This document shows, one piece after another, positions 44,962 through 54,478 of a DNA stretch of 64,000 bases (position 1 is its first letter; every line of letters begins with the position of its first letter). This DNA is from Leucogyrophana mollusca (taxonomy: Eukaryota > Basidiomycota > Agaricomycetes > Boletales), in contig MU266327.1 of the NCBI GenBank assembly GCA_021014945.1, positions 124,001 to 188,000 on the forward strand, in the 5' to 3' direction. The position numbers and the translations under genes were made by a program. A model generated the notes under the pieces. That model saw nothing but the letters and a program-made list of their open reading frames with translations. It was not told the origin of the DNA and did not search any database.

Positions 44962-45723
44962 ATGAACGTTCGTGCTGCAACAGTATGTGAAAATCAAAAG
45001 GTTGTTTGAAGATCATATATTCATCTTCTGTCAGGTAGATGATCTTGCGGGCATGCAGGCATGTAATCTCCACAATTTGCCCGAAAATTACACGATGAAG
45101 TACTGTGAGCTGGCTTTTGAACGTTTTAGACTTGGCCCATTGATGGCTCGCTCCAACAGACTTGTACCACGCACTAACATGGCCCTCTCTCTCGTACGTC
45201 GCCGAGGACCACAAAGGGCGCATTGTCGGTTACATCCTCGCAAAAATGTACGCCTTCTCGCTGCGTTACCACGCTCCGAATCTGATGTCATAGCAGGGAG
45301 GACCTCGAAGAGCAGCAGGACGGCGCACCCCCTGCAGCAGAGCACGTACCCCATGGCCATGTTACCTCAATATCGGTTCTGAGATCATATCGCCGGCTCG
45401 GACTTGCGAAAAAGCTGATGGTTCAGTCGCGTGAGTTTCTTTTTTTGCTGGATGAATGTCAAGTTGACCGAAGCTGAGCATCACATAGAGGAGGCAATGG
45501 CTAACATCTATCATGCCTCATATGTCTCCTTGCACGTACGCAAATCTAATCGAGCGGCTTTGAGTCTTTACCGTGATACCCTCGGGTTCACTGTCAAAGA
45601 TAGCGAGTCAAAATACTGTGCGTATTTTCAGTCTCGCCGCGAACGCCACATGTTGAATGCAGGAAATCTTCAGATGCTGACGGAGAAGATGCATACGCGA
45701 TGCAGCTCTCCCTGAAACCATGA
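44962..45723 (+). CDS. NAA10: N-alpha-acetyltransferase catalytic subunit Naa10/Ard1, copy A
   Basis: Catalytic subunit of NatA, which acetylates N-termini of nascent proteins after methionine removal; it acts with Naa15 on the ribosome. Six exons give 163 residues: MNVRAAT, then [40 protein letters not shown], a linker [19 protein letters not shown], then [16 protein letters not shown] with the acetyl-CoA motif RRLGLA, and [20 protein letters not shown]. The end is [18 protein letters not shown]. Every block typical of Naa10 is present, including the substrate-recognition LPEN. The long unstructured C-terminal tail of animal Naa10 is absent. One acceptor was chosen as ATAG/AGGAGG so that SQEAMAN stays in frame. 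Immediately followed by copy B on the same strand. Confidence 0.9.
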
Positions 45724-45951
45724 CCCAATGGAGTGGCCACAGTATCTAGACACGTCGCGTTTTCTGTAACGTAGACTAGAATCACACTCACTGCTCGCGT
45801 GACACCTCTTTGATCGACACATTCGGTAGCAGACGGAGACTGCGGAATACATAATTCGTTGTATCACCAGCCCCAACTTGCCGCGAATCTTCAGCCGCTC
45901 TTTGACCTTTGCTGACTCGAGTACATTGCTTGAACCTTGGCGAATAGTACA

Positions 45952-46750
45952 ATGCACGTCCGCGCAGCGACGGTACGTAGCGAGAGTGGTTTCGCGGATT
46001 ACAGTCTACTCAGTCCCATCCTCTACGGCCCGGCAGGTTGATGATCTCGTAGGTATGCAAGCGTGCAATCTCCATAATTTGCCTGAAAACTACACGATGA
46101 AGTTCTGTGAGTTGGTCTCGGATCTGGGGTTTTCGAACATCGTTTCTGAGTCGCGCCGGCTTCGTATACTGGTTTCCCGGCAGACCTGTACAATGCACTT
46201 ACATGGCCGTCTATCTCGTATGTTGCCGAAGATCATAAAGGGCGCATTGTCGGTTACATTCTCGCTACAATGTATGATCTCTGCTCCCTTGTCGTTGCTT
46301 CCTCATATCTTCTCTTAGGGAGGACGCTGAAGAACAACCAGACGGTACACCTGCGGGTACTAAGCAGAAGCCTCATGGCCACGTCGCTTCGATCTCAGTA
46401 TCAAGGTCATACCGTCGTCTAGGACTTGCCAAAAAGCTGATGGTTCAGTCGCGTGAGTCCTATGGTTGACCGGAACGAAGTGACGGATCCTCAGTCATCA
46501 TAGAGGAGGCAATGGCCAACATATATCATGCATCGTACGTCACTCTGCATGTCCGGAAGTCTAATCGGGCGGCGCTAGGTCTCTATCGCGACGCCCTTGC
46601 CTTCACTGTCAAAGATATCGAGCACAAATACTGTAAGTTGTCATTGGACCTCCATGACCAGTCAACCGACCGCGAAATATCACAGATGCAGATGGAGAAG
46701 ACGCATATGTTATGCAATTATCCCTAAAACCCCAACATGAAGCACGTTGA
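45952..46750 (+). CDS. N-alpha-acetyltransferase catalytic subunit Naa10/Ard1, copy B
   Basis: Tandem duplicate of copy A, with all five introns at the same positions. The 168-residue product starts [20 protein letters not shown] and keeps [31 protein letters not shown] (acetyl-CoA motif), [20 protein letters not shown] and KYYADGEDAYVMQLSLKP, then adds QHEAR before the TGA. By my hand translation it differs from A at 24 of 163 positions, clustered in the linker (residues 70-77) and otherwise mostly conservative. There is no stop, frameshift or lost motif, so it looks functional. Its introns differ in sequence and length from those of A, so the duplication is not very recent. Spacing from A is only 228 bases, enough for its own promoter. 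Its stop lies 60 bases from the convergent hydrolase. Confidence 0.88.
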
Positions 46751-46810
46751 CATTCGCAGATAATAAGATAGATACTGTAATAACGTAGTCGAATACACCG
46801 TCACTGTTCG

Positions 46811-48351
46811 TTAGGGCATCGGTGACGTAGCATCGTCCTTATATTGATCAGCAGCATGCTCGTCCTCGTGTGCGTCGTCCTTGGATGTCTGATCCATCGC
46901 GTCAGCGGCCGCAGAATGCTGCTCAGCCTCGGTGTCGATGCTTTCTACTATACCTCTTCCTGCCATCACGGCCTCTCGGATTGCCTGGGCTGTCTCCAAC
47001 CCAAGTTCGTAGTACCCGTCGTTCGACTTTGCATCGAACATCCCAGTATGAGCCTGAATTTCATCCATCGCTATGGTATTCTTTGAGGGTGTAAAATAAG
47101 CTGCGGCACGCGATGTTCTTGGTGGCAGTATAGTGAACGTCCGCGCCGAATTATAGGCTGGCGGTGACGGTGGTAACACAGTGTAGAAGCTAGAAATCAT
47201 TCTGTACGAGGGATACGGAGGGTTTTGGTGGATTGAGCTTACGTTCGAAACACGACGCCTTGATGCATTTCCACGTCTATCAAGCTTTCCAGTCGCCTAC
47301 GTAACGCATCTTCATTCCAGAGATGTCGCACATACTTCATGTGGTCGGTAGCCCAACTGTACCCCACCCCGATGTCATCGCGCCTGTAATAAGCCGTGCC
47401 AGCGGCCGCACCGGCGACCACCGCGCCCCCGACAGCATAAGCCGCTGGAACCCATTTCGACCACCCGGCTGCCGGGGCGGCTGTGGAGGCGGCCGTTATG
47501 GTTGCGACCGGCGGCTTTGGAGGGGCGGGCGTCCCTTTCTTGTTGAATATTGAGAAAACGTCAGACACAACTGTGCGTGCGGTGCTGGCATACTCGATCG
47601 CTTTGCTGGCACTGTTCTTAAAGACGGCAGGGTGTAAACCCAGATACTACGTCCCGCAGTTAGGCCTCGAGCCATATGCAGATAACAAAAGTCCTCACAG
47701 GCGTATCAAATGCTATGCAGGCAATTATCTTTGGCCATAGAGGCGCCTCCTTATCTGGCCGGGAATTGACAAACGCGAGTAGGGCGTCTGCAGCAAGCAG
47801 TCCACCCATGCTGAAGGGGAGCCGGCATCAGACAAAACTCCAGATGGATAATGAGGATATATACCTGTGGCCACAAAGCACGATCTTAGCCTTTCCAGCA
47901 CCTCCACCAGTACCGTTTGCCACCTCCTTTTGAACAGTCAGAGTGGTCAACCAATCTGCGAATCGTTCAACTGCTTCGTTCTAATGCTGGTAAGTTGCTT
48001 GCGGTCCAGAGATCAGATCAAGAACATCACAGACCAGTTCTCCCTTAGTCTATTAAACCGGTTAGTGCAACGCAGGCGAGGGAATGTGAAGGGTGGTCAT
48101 AACCTCATAAGCGGGAAACACAGTGCATTCAACTCGGACGTGGTCGATTGTCTCCGTCAAGACATGTTGAAGCCTTGAAGGAAAATTTCCAAAGCTTGAA
48201 TCGGTGCCCTTAAACCTGCACCTCAAATCCAGCTAATGTATCACAGGCGGGCGCAGGGAGTCACTCACCCATGTATGAATACGACAAGGAGGAGGTCAAT
48301 GGGAAGTGGAAGAGAGGCATCCTTCTCTTGGGTTGCTACATTGCCCTCCAT
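46811..48351 (-). CDS. Alpha/beta hydrolase (DUF676/PGAP1-like lipase fold)
   Basis: Predicted serine hydrolase. Start MEGNVATQEKDASLPLPIDL at 48351, then LLLVVFIHG joined to FKGTDSSFGNFPSRLQHVL, so the oxyanion HGFKG is rebuilt across an intron. The nucleophile elbow is KIVLCGHS / MGGLLAADALLAF, split by an intron near 47820-47875. It continues IIACIAFDTP, then HPAVFKNSASKAIEYASTAR. An Ala/Gly-rich segment (WVPAAYAVGGAVVAGAAAGT) suggests membrane insertion. The C-terminal part carries WATDHMKYVRHLWNEDALRR, FYTVLPPSPPAYNSARTFTI, then DEIQAHTGMFDAKSNDGYYE, whose His is likely catalytic, and an acidic His-containing tail. The protein matches a fungal family with a lipase-like fold; no substrate is known to me. 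Six or seven introns. Confidence 0.8.
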
Positions 48352-48716
48352 CGCTGAGGTGTAATAAGACGCCTGCGATCGGTTTATTTCGCGAGCACTC
48401 GAATATTGGTACCCAGAATGTCAAGTGGAGTGGCTGCAAATTCGAGTTCGGAGTTGTTTGGTGCTGTTGAATTCCGAAGCCGATGGCCTTCGGGCACTTG
48501 CCTGCACATGTGTAAAACTGATCGAACCCGGATGAATTGGCCAAGGAATTAATAAAAACAATCACGATCGATTCTCTCGTAAACGGAGCCAAGCCAACGA
48601 AAGCATGGAACGGTTACAGTATAAACGAAAGAGAATCGAGTCCTTATGGATGGATCTAGACACGTTGCGGACAGGCAGCAGTGATTCAAATGCCAAGGTG
48701 TGTCCAATAGTAAAAG
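48352..48716. other. Intergenic region
   Basis: About 365 bases holding the promoter of the hydrolase and the 3' flank of the C2H2 gene. No feature seen. Confidence 0.45.
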
Positions 48717-50090
48717 TCAAACCTGGCTCTGTGTCATGCCAAAGGTTTGACTTTGGTAAGGCGCCTGTGTTTGTAGTACCATCGGATACGAATACATAGA
48801 ACTATTAGACGCCTGCGAATTGTCTTGCGAACTGTTCATATCGTCGTGTTTCGGTTGATCAGGCAAATTGTGACTTGGTCGGAGATTCGATGGCATGGGG
48901 TTGCTAGTTGCCAGAGGCGAAATCTCCAAAAATCCGGAACGAAACTCTCTCTCGTTTCCAGTTTTCCTCGGTCGTGGTGGAATCGGGGTCGACATTTTAG
49001 AAGTGTGAAGTGGCTGCTCTAGGGGGAAGGGTTTTTGCATTATAGGCGTCGAAGCGGTTGGGACCGAGGCGTCATTTTCGTCGTCGGAAACTGGCCATTG
49101 CAAGTCGGGAGCATCGGGGTCCGCTGAATCCGCTTCCGCAGCTTCTTCTTCCACACATTTCTCGGGGTCTGTTGGGGAGGCTACAGCCACTTCAGGCTGA
49201 TTAACTGACCCGTCCCCGAATACAGATTCTCCTGCAGCATCGTCATCGACATCCATCCCCTCTGCTTGAGTAAGCTGGCGTTCGACCTCCTGCGACGACA
49301 GTGACGAAGATTGCGAGTGACAGAGAGAAGGTGGAAATGACGGCTTCTGTCCGGATCCCCGCTGTCTTGAGGCGCCACTTCGTCCAAGTATCTTCTCAGA
49401 CAAGTTGGATTGTGGGGCAGTGGTGCTTGGATGAAGACTTCGATCGACAAGGACGCTTAAAGCAGGTGACTGTGGTAGAGGTGGGACGGAAATTGATCCA
49501 GCGGGAGATGAGAGCTGCGCGAAGGATTTGTAATGGAAGGGAGAGGTGGTCATCGGAGACGAATGCTCCGCTTGAGCAGTAGAAGAGGATGTTGACTCTT
49601 GGGGACGTTCCCGAACAGGTGTTGAAAACCGATTGCGAGCTGAAGGGGGAGTTATTGGCCGAGGCCCTGTTCTGTCTGGAGAAGTATGTTGTAGTGAAGA
49701 TGGAGGTCCAGCGAATGAGCGCAGCTCTCGATCTATTAGCACAAGCGCCGCGTTAGCAGAGTTGCGTTTGTTTATGGCCAACGAGGTCGGCGCAGACAAG
49801 AATACAATTGGCTTGATGTCTGGCGTACCTTCCACTTGGCTAGCTGACTGTGCGCTCGAGCTACGGATGCTTTCCGCGTCCACTTGTCTCATGAGGGCGA
49901 TGTCGCGTTTTCGCATCGGCTTTAGCTTTCGAACGTGGTCATGCACGACGTGGTGCACAAGCTGATCATGGGTGCCAAACGTCTTCCTGCACCAGTCCCA
50001 ACGACAAAACTGGGTGCGCGGCGGGGAGGGATCCCCACCTTGGAGCGGGGATGAAGATGTTTCAGCTGGCAGAGCCATAGTCATAGACAC
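48717..50090 (-). CDS. Single C2H2 zinc finger protein, disordered
   Basis: A 457-residue single-exon protein of unknown function. Near residues 28-51 it has one C2H2-type finger: FCRWDWCRKTFGTHDQLVHH followed by VVHDH, fitting C-x4-C-x12-H-x(3-5)-H. A basic stretch follows (HVRKLKPMRKRD), perhaps a nuclear signal. The other 390 residues are low in complexity, rich in Ser, Pro, Gln and Asp (DVDDDAAGES, DDENDASVP), and end in a Gln/Ser/Tyr-rich tail (QTQAPYQSQTFGMTQSQV). That composition suits a transcriptional regulator, but a lone finger is weak evidence for DNA binding. The start could also be the second or third Met. Divergent from the CCDC97-like gene, with only 53 bases between the first possible ATGs. 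Confidence 0.8.
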   Translation of the reverse strand: MSMTMALPAETSSSPLQGGDPSPPRTQFCRWDWCRKTFGTHDQLVHHVVHDHVRKLKPMRKRDIALMRQVDAESIRSSSAQSASQVEGTPDIKPIVFLSAPTSLAINKRNSANAALVLIDRELRSFAGPPSSLQHTSPDRTGPRPITPPSARNRFSTPVRERPQESTSSSTAQAEHSSPMTTSPFHYKSFAQLSSPAGSISVPPLPQSPALSVLVDRSLHPSTTAPQSNLSEKILGRSGASRQRGSGQKPSFPPSLCHSQSSSLSSQEVERQLTQAEGMDVDDDAAGESVFGDGSVNQPEVAVASPTDPEKCVEEEAAEADSADPDAPDLQWPVSDDENDASVPTASTPIMQKPFPLEQPLHTSKMSTPIPPRPRKTGNEREFRSGFLEISPLATSNPMPSNLRPSHNLPDQPKHDDMNSSQDNSQASNSSMYSYPMVLQTQAPYQSQTFGMTQSQV

Positions 50091-50143
50091 GATGACTCAA
50101 TCTACCGAATGATGTGACAGATGGAAATGCCACCTCAGGTGTT

Positions 50144-51025
50144 ATGTGCATTGTAAGTGAACCACACCCCAAACGTTGTTTACGTTTGTTGAATTCTAAG
50201 GCAGCCGCCTTCCAAATACAGAACACTAGTATTGATTACATCGTTGGTAAACGTTCGAACAAACAGGAACCGGCGTCCACTTCGTCAACCAGTATGCAGG
50301 ATGCTTTTTGTGACTCAGATGTACTGGCCTACATTGGTCTCCCTGTTGACTATGAGCCGCTGCCGAGTACATCCCCTATCTCATTCCTACAGACCCACTT
50401 GCACCAGCTTCCCCCACACATCACTCAGCGATTCTCGCTAATCACCACTCCGAAGCAACGAACAGTTATCCCAGAAATACGAAACAGACGTCTACGTCAT
50501 ACAGAAGCAAACCCACCAGACCTTGGCTTCACAATCGCCAAGGCAAGATGGCCTTTACTTTGGCAAGGTAGGGAGCGACGCGGCCAGGAAGAGGGCCAGG
50601 AGGAAAGAGATTGGGCAGTAAAAGGATTCTTAGGGGGCACTAAGCAACACATAGGAAAATTGGGTACATTATTAGGCGATTATGAGGAGGAACGAGAGGC
50701 GGAAAGAGTGAGAGACATTCGAAGGCAACAAGCTACTCCAGATGAATTTGTACCCGAGGAAGACGAGAGCGATAGTGACGATGGGGTGGCTACGGGCGAC
50801 CTATTAGAGGAGAGTCCAGAGGAAGCCAAGGCATCTTTTGAGCGACTAGTAAAAGAAAGGTTTATTTACGGGCTTCTGGAGGTGAGCTTTTGTGCGAACG
50901 GTTGCACGAAAGACACTAAAAATGCTCAGGATATCGACTACGACGCGGTTGACTGGAACGAACAGCTTGATGTTTTGGATGAAAGGGATGCGGAAGAGCG
51001 CTGGTTCGATGAGGAGGAGGAATAG
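50144..51025 (+). CDS. CCDC97-like protein (DUF2052)
   Basis: Homologue of the coiled-coil domain protein CCDC97. The C-terminal domain carries the family hallmarks: ERRGQEEGQEERDWAVKGFL, an acidic stretch (FVPEEDESDSDDG), EAKASFERLVKERFIYGLLE, then IDYDAVDWNEQLDVLDERDA and the terminal ERWFDEEEE. Two introns seem likely: 50153-50221 (GTAAGT to ACAG) and a 48-base intron after GLLE (GTGAGC to TCAG). Both are multiples of three without stops, so retention would still give a protein. The start is unsure: MCI at 50144 if the first intron is used, or MQDAFCDSDVLAY at 50294. Human CCDC97 is found with SF3b in spliceosome studies (family knowledge). Confidence 0.78.
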   Translation: MCIVSEPHPKRCLRLLNSKAAAFQIQNTSIDYIVGKRSNKQEPASTSSTSMQDAFCDSDVLAYIGLPVDYEPLPSTSPISFLQTHLHQLPPHITQRFSLITTPKQRTVIPEIRNRRLRHTEANPPDLGFTIAKARWPLLWQGRERRGQEEGQEERDWAVKGFLGGTKQHIGKLGTLLGDYEEEREAERVRDIRRQQATPDEFVPEEDESDSDDGVATGDLLEESPEEAKASFERLVKERFIYGLLEVSFCANGCTKDTKNAQDIDYDAVDWNEQLDVLDERDAEERWFDEEEE

Positions 51026-51184
51026 CAAAAAGTAAGAGATTCATTGAATTTTGTTCGAAATCAAGGAATAAACGGGAGCAGCGCCGGCGGTACATGTCCG
51101 AATGCGGTATCATAACGGGCTTCGTCGGCCTGTGGTCTTTGTGCTTGCCCTCATCCATCTTGTTGCCCGCCCTAAATACCCTGC

Positions 51185-53643
51185 ATGGCCATCCAAGGAA
51201 GTCTTTCGTCTGATATACAGCGAGCTCTCCAACAAGCAGTCGGGGAGGCCAACAATGCTTTTGCCCAATCTCAGCAAACCATTCCGCCTAAGAAGAAGCG
51301 CTCCCGGGAAGATAGCACAATCAATACAAACGATGGTGAAACAGAGATGAAGAAAAAGAAAAAGAAACGGGGCAATGCTGTGGATGTCGAAGAAGGATCT
51401 ACCGTCGAGCAACAGCCTCAAATAATAGGTGATGAGTCTGGGACTGACGGTCGAAAGAAGAGAAAGAAAAAGGACAAGGGCAAGCAGTCGGAAACCCAGG
51501 GTAATGCAGACGATGTCACTTCGTTGCCAGAGCAGCCAGTGTCTGCTGAGAGCGTCCAATCATCTTCTGCGGCGTTCCTCTCTGCAGTTGTAGCTGCGGC
51601 ATCCGCAACCTCAGACGCTCAGCCTTTGGACGTCGCTCCTTACCAAGCTCATTCTTCGTATCAGGACCACCACATCATGCCGGACATGCATCATCAGCCG
51701 CCAGGGGCGTACATGCCCTACCCGTCCATGCAATACGGCTTCCACGATCCTGGAGGACAGTATAGTCAACCTCCGCTCCTTCCTCAGTCCCTATTCCCCA
51801 GCTTAGGATTACCCTTACCTGATTTCCAATTCGGATCCAACGACGAAATCTTGCGCGCTATACAAGACCTTGACGTATCCAAAATTGCTAGTGTACTAAA
51901 GACACTTGGCGACGCCGCAGCAGCTGCGAATGTCCCGATGAACCCTGCCCCGGGATTTATCGCACCTCCACCTCCATTGGCTCATCCGGATCCTAGCCTT
52001 CATTCACATCCCGCATCACTTGGACAAGCACCTGCTCCCTCTGGTGCGATTCTGAGCACGGCATCCAAGTCAACGAAACCGACGCACAAACGAGTGCTGG
52101 ATATGAGCCTTCCCGGGCCAGAACAGCACGGAAATCCCGATCACGCGCACATGCTAGCGAACAAATGGATGAACGCCAGTAAACTAGCCGAATTGGTCAA
52201 AACCCAAGGTTTGCCGTCGTAACATTTTCTCCTCGGTCCCGGTTATCGACACCAGATATACAGGCCTAGTGTATAAGAAAGGAAAATTCTCTGCGATCGA
52301 AGAGCAGCAACTGACGACCGCGATTGAGCATTTTCGAACCGTACGCTCTCTTCGTGGTTATTTTGTCTTCTTAATCTGACGGAAAGGGGATTGCGCAGCA
52401 ACGGGGTCTTGTCCACGACCAAATTGTGGATATCATTTTTCAAAAGAATGCAAAGGGGAAAGACAATGCATTCTGGTCTGAAATAAGTGAGTCTCCTCCC
52501 CTATCCATCCAACTGCACTCCTTAGTGACAGGAACCTGTTCGGCGTAGCTTCTGCTGTCCCTCAGCGGCCGATCATAGCCGTCTATCATCATGTCCGGAG
52601 ATCCTTTCACCCCAAAAAGCAGCAGGGCAAATGGATGCCCGAAGAAGATAATGTACTCAAACAGTATGACCCACCTTGTGTTCTGGAGTCCGCAACCCCT
52701 CACCGAGTTTGTTTCTGTAGGGCTGTTGCTGACCTCGGACAACAATGGGAAAAGGTTAGCGAGCTTGTGGGACGAATGTCGTCCGACTGTCGTGACCGCT
52801 ACCGAAATCATATTGCCAACCGCGATGTGCGTGTGACGGGGGCATGGACTAAAGAGGAAGAGGATGAGCTGACGAAGATAGTCACGGAGATGACTGTACA
52901 GCAAGGAAAGGACATCGATAACGATGTCTTCTGGGGCAAGGTCAGCGATCGAATGATGAACAGGCGTGGCAGACAGCAGTGCCGTATCAAATGGCAAGCT
53001 CGATCCTCGCGTCCGTCAAAGGACTTTTTTGACTTGTCTGCTCTTTTACAGGACTGATTCGCTGAGCAAAACGGTGAAGAACGAGGGGCAGAAGCCTCGT
53101 TGGAGCCCACAGGACGCGTATATTCTCGTCCATAAGTACTTTACCCCCTTACGCGCATGGTTTCTTCATACTTACGCCCGCCTCTCCTAGGGTCCTGTCA
53201 ATGAACGTCAGAGATGATACTGAAATTGACTGGAAGACCTTGCCTGATGCGGACTGGAATCTGTGGAGTGCTCACTCCCTGCAGCGTCGGTGGTTGACCA
53301 TGAAACGAGGCATCAAAGGCTATGAGGACATGACTCACCAAGGTTTGTCCGTTCATCCTCGATTTCGATTGAAACTGAGAGCTCCTCAGAAATCATGGAC
53401 ATTCTCAAGGTTAAGAAAGCGCACCTACCCCCCACCTCTTCTACGTCATCCCGCAAGCGCAAGGTCACAAGCGCAGCGAACATCGACGATCCAGATATAC
53501 CGCTGGACCCAGAGTTATTGGGTTACCCCGAGGAAGGACAGGCGGGATCTAGTACGGGACCCGGAACACGAGAAGCACAGAGAGCGAGTTCTGACGCTCA
53601 AGACAGGGATGCGGATGGCTCGACTGATTTGTCTGATGCCTGA
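51185..53643 (+). CDS. Reb1/TTF1-like Myb-domain DNA-binding protein
   Basis: Probable DNA-binding factor of the Reb1/TTF1 type, which in yeasts and animals halts RNA polymerase I at rDNA ends. The first exon starts MAIQGSLSSDIQRALQQAVG and has lysine-rich tracts (MKKKKKKRG, KKRKKKDKGK), a Pro/His/Tyr-rich middle and ANKWMNASKLAELVKTQG. Later exons give KGKFSAIEEQQLTTAIEHF, HVRRSFHPKKQQGKWMPEED and a run of Myb/SANT repeats: AVADLGQQWEKVSELVGRMS with CRDRYRNHI, then GAWTKEEEDELTKIV with RRGRQQCRIKW, then WSPQDAYILVHK with DADWNLWSAHSLQRRW. The end is acidic. One intron (52994-53051) begins GC rather than GT. The open frame that stops at 52222 is exon 1 running into its intron, not a separate gene. 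Confidence 0.83.
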
Positions 53644-53799
53644 GTGTGTTTCCATAACTTCGTTACAGAAGAACCTGACACCGTACTTATTGGGACATTC
53701 TGAGTTGCTTGAGCTATTCCTTGGATTAATCTCCTTGCCAGTGTAAACAGCCCAGGCTGCCCTGTGGGCTTGACCAATGCGACTTTGTGATTGGGTTCT

Positions 53800-54140
53800 T
53801 TATACTACACCCAAGAGCCCAGCACCACTTTTGATCCCTCGTCCTCGCGCTGCAGCAAGGCTGATACCCACACAGCTCAATAAGAACCCAGCAAACCTAT
53901 TGGCAATACTTCAAATCGAAAAAGAACAGGAGGCAAAGGTTGACAATACCTGAAGAATGCGACACGAGATATTGATCTCTCCTCATGAGGAGTGCGAGAG
54001 GAGGCAAAAATGGAGCGCAAGACTGCTGGAGTGACTGGGATACGAGTTGAGGGATTAGGTGGTGGTGGGTGCGGAGATGGCGGAATCAAAGGCTTCGTTT
54101 GAGTCACTGTGGACGAACTGTTAGAACTTATCGAAGTCAT
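53800..54140 (-). CDS. Small single-pass membrane protein, unknown
   Basis: A two-exon gene for about 95 residues. It starts MTSISSNSSSTVTQTKPLIP at 54140, continues through a Pro-rich stretch to STRIPVTPAVLRSIFASSRT and RSISRVAFF. An intron beginning GTATTG and ending AATAG (about 53 bases) joins it in phase to RFAGFLLSCVGISLAAARGR, a likely transmembrane helix flanked by Arg. The last residues are GIKSGAGLLGVV before a TAA at 53800-53802. The basic, Ser/Pro-rich N-terminus and single C-terminal helix could suit a mitochondrial or tail-anchored protein, but I recognise no family. Support comes from in-phase splicing, which creates a clean hydrophobic segment. It could be chance, hence moderate confidence. 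Confidence 0.55.
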
Positions 54141-54478
54141 GCGGACACCAGGCTGCAATGGCTTCAAGTTCACGTTCAGTGCTGGTGTAGGTCGGTGCTA
54201 TGGACACAAACCTGTCACGCTAACACAGCCAGAGAGCACCAGTTGCGCTGCGCAAACTGCCGAACCTTGTAATTTCGTTTCGTTTGCTCGCTCAATCCTC
54301 CTTCTCAAGAACACAGGGACATCTTACAGCTTTCCATCAAAATGTGTCTCCCTGGATACCTTGTATAACAGGTCTCATTAAAAGTCGAGGCTCTCGGAAC
54401 AATTGACCCAGTAACCCAGTAACTTGTCGTCATCGTCATATCCTCATAACCGCTGCGACGCTCGAAGACTGCTATACC

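Noticed and set aside
51185..52222. A complete 345-codon gene ending at 52222
   Set aside because: The end is a retained intron. Splicing at GTTTGC...ACAG continues into KGKFSAIEEQQLTTAIEHF and the Myb repeats, which fit one gene.
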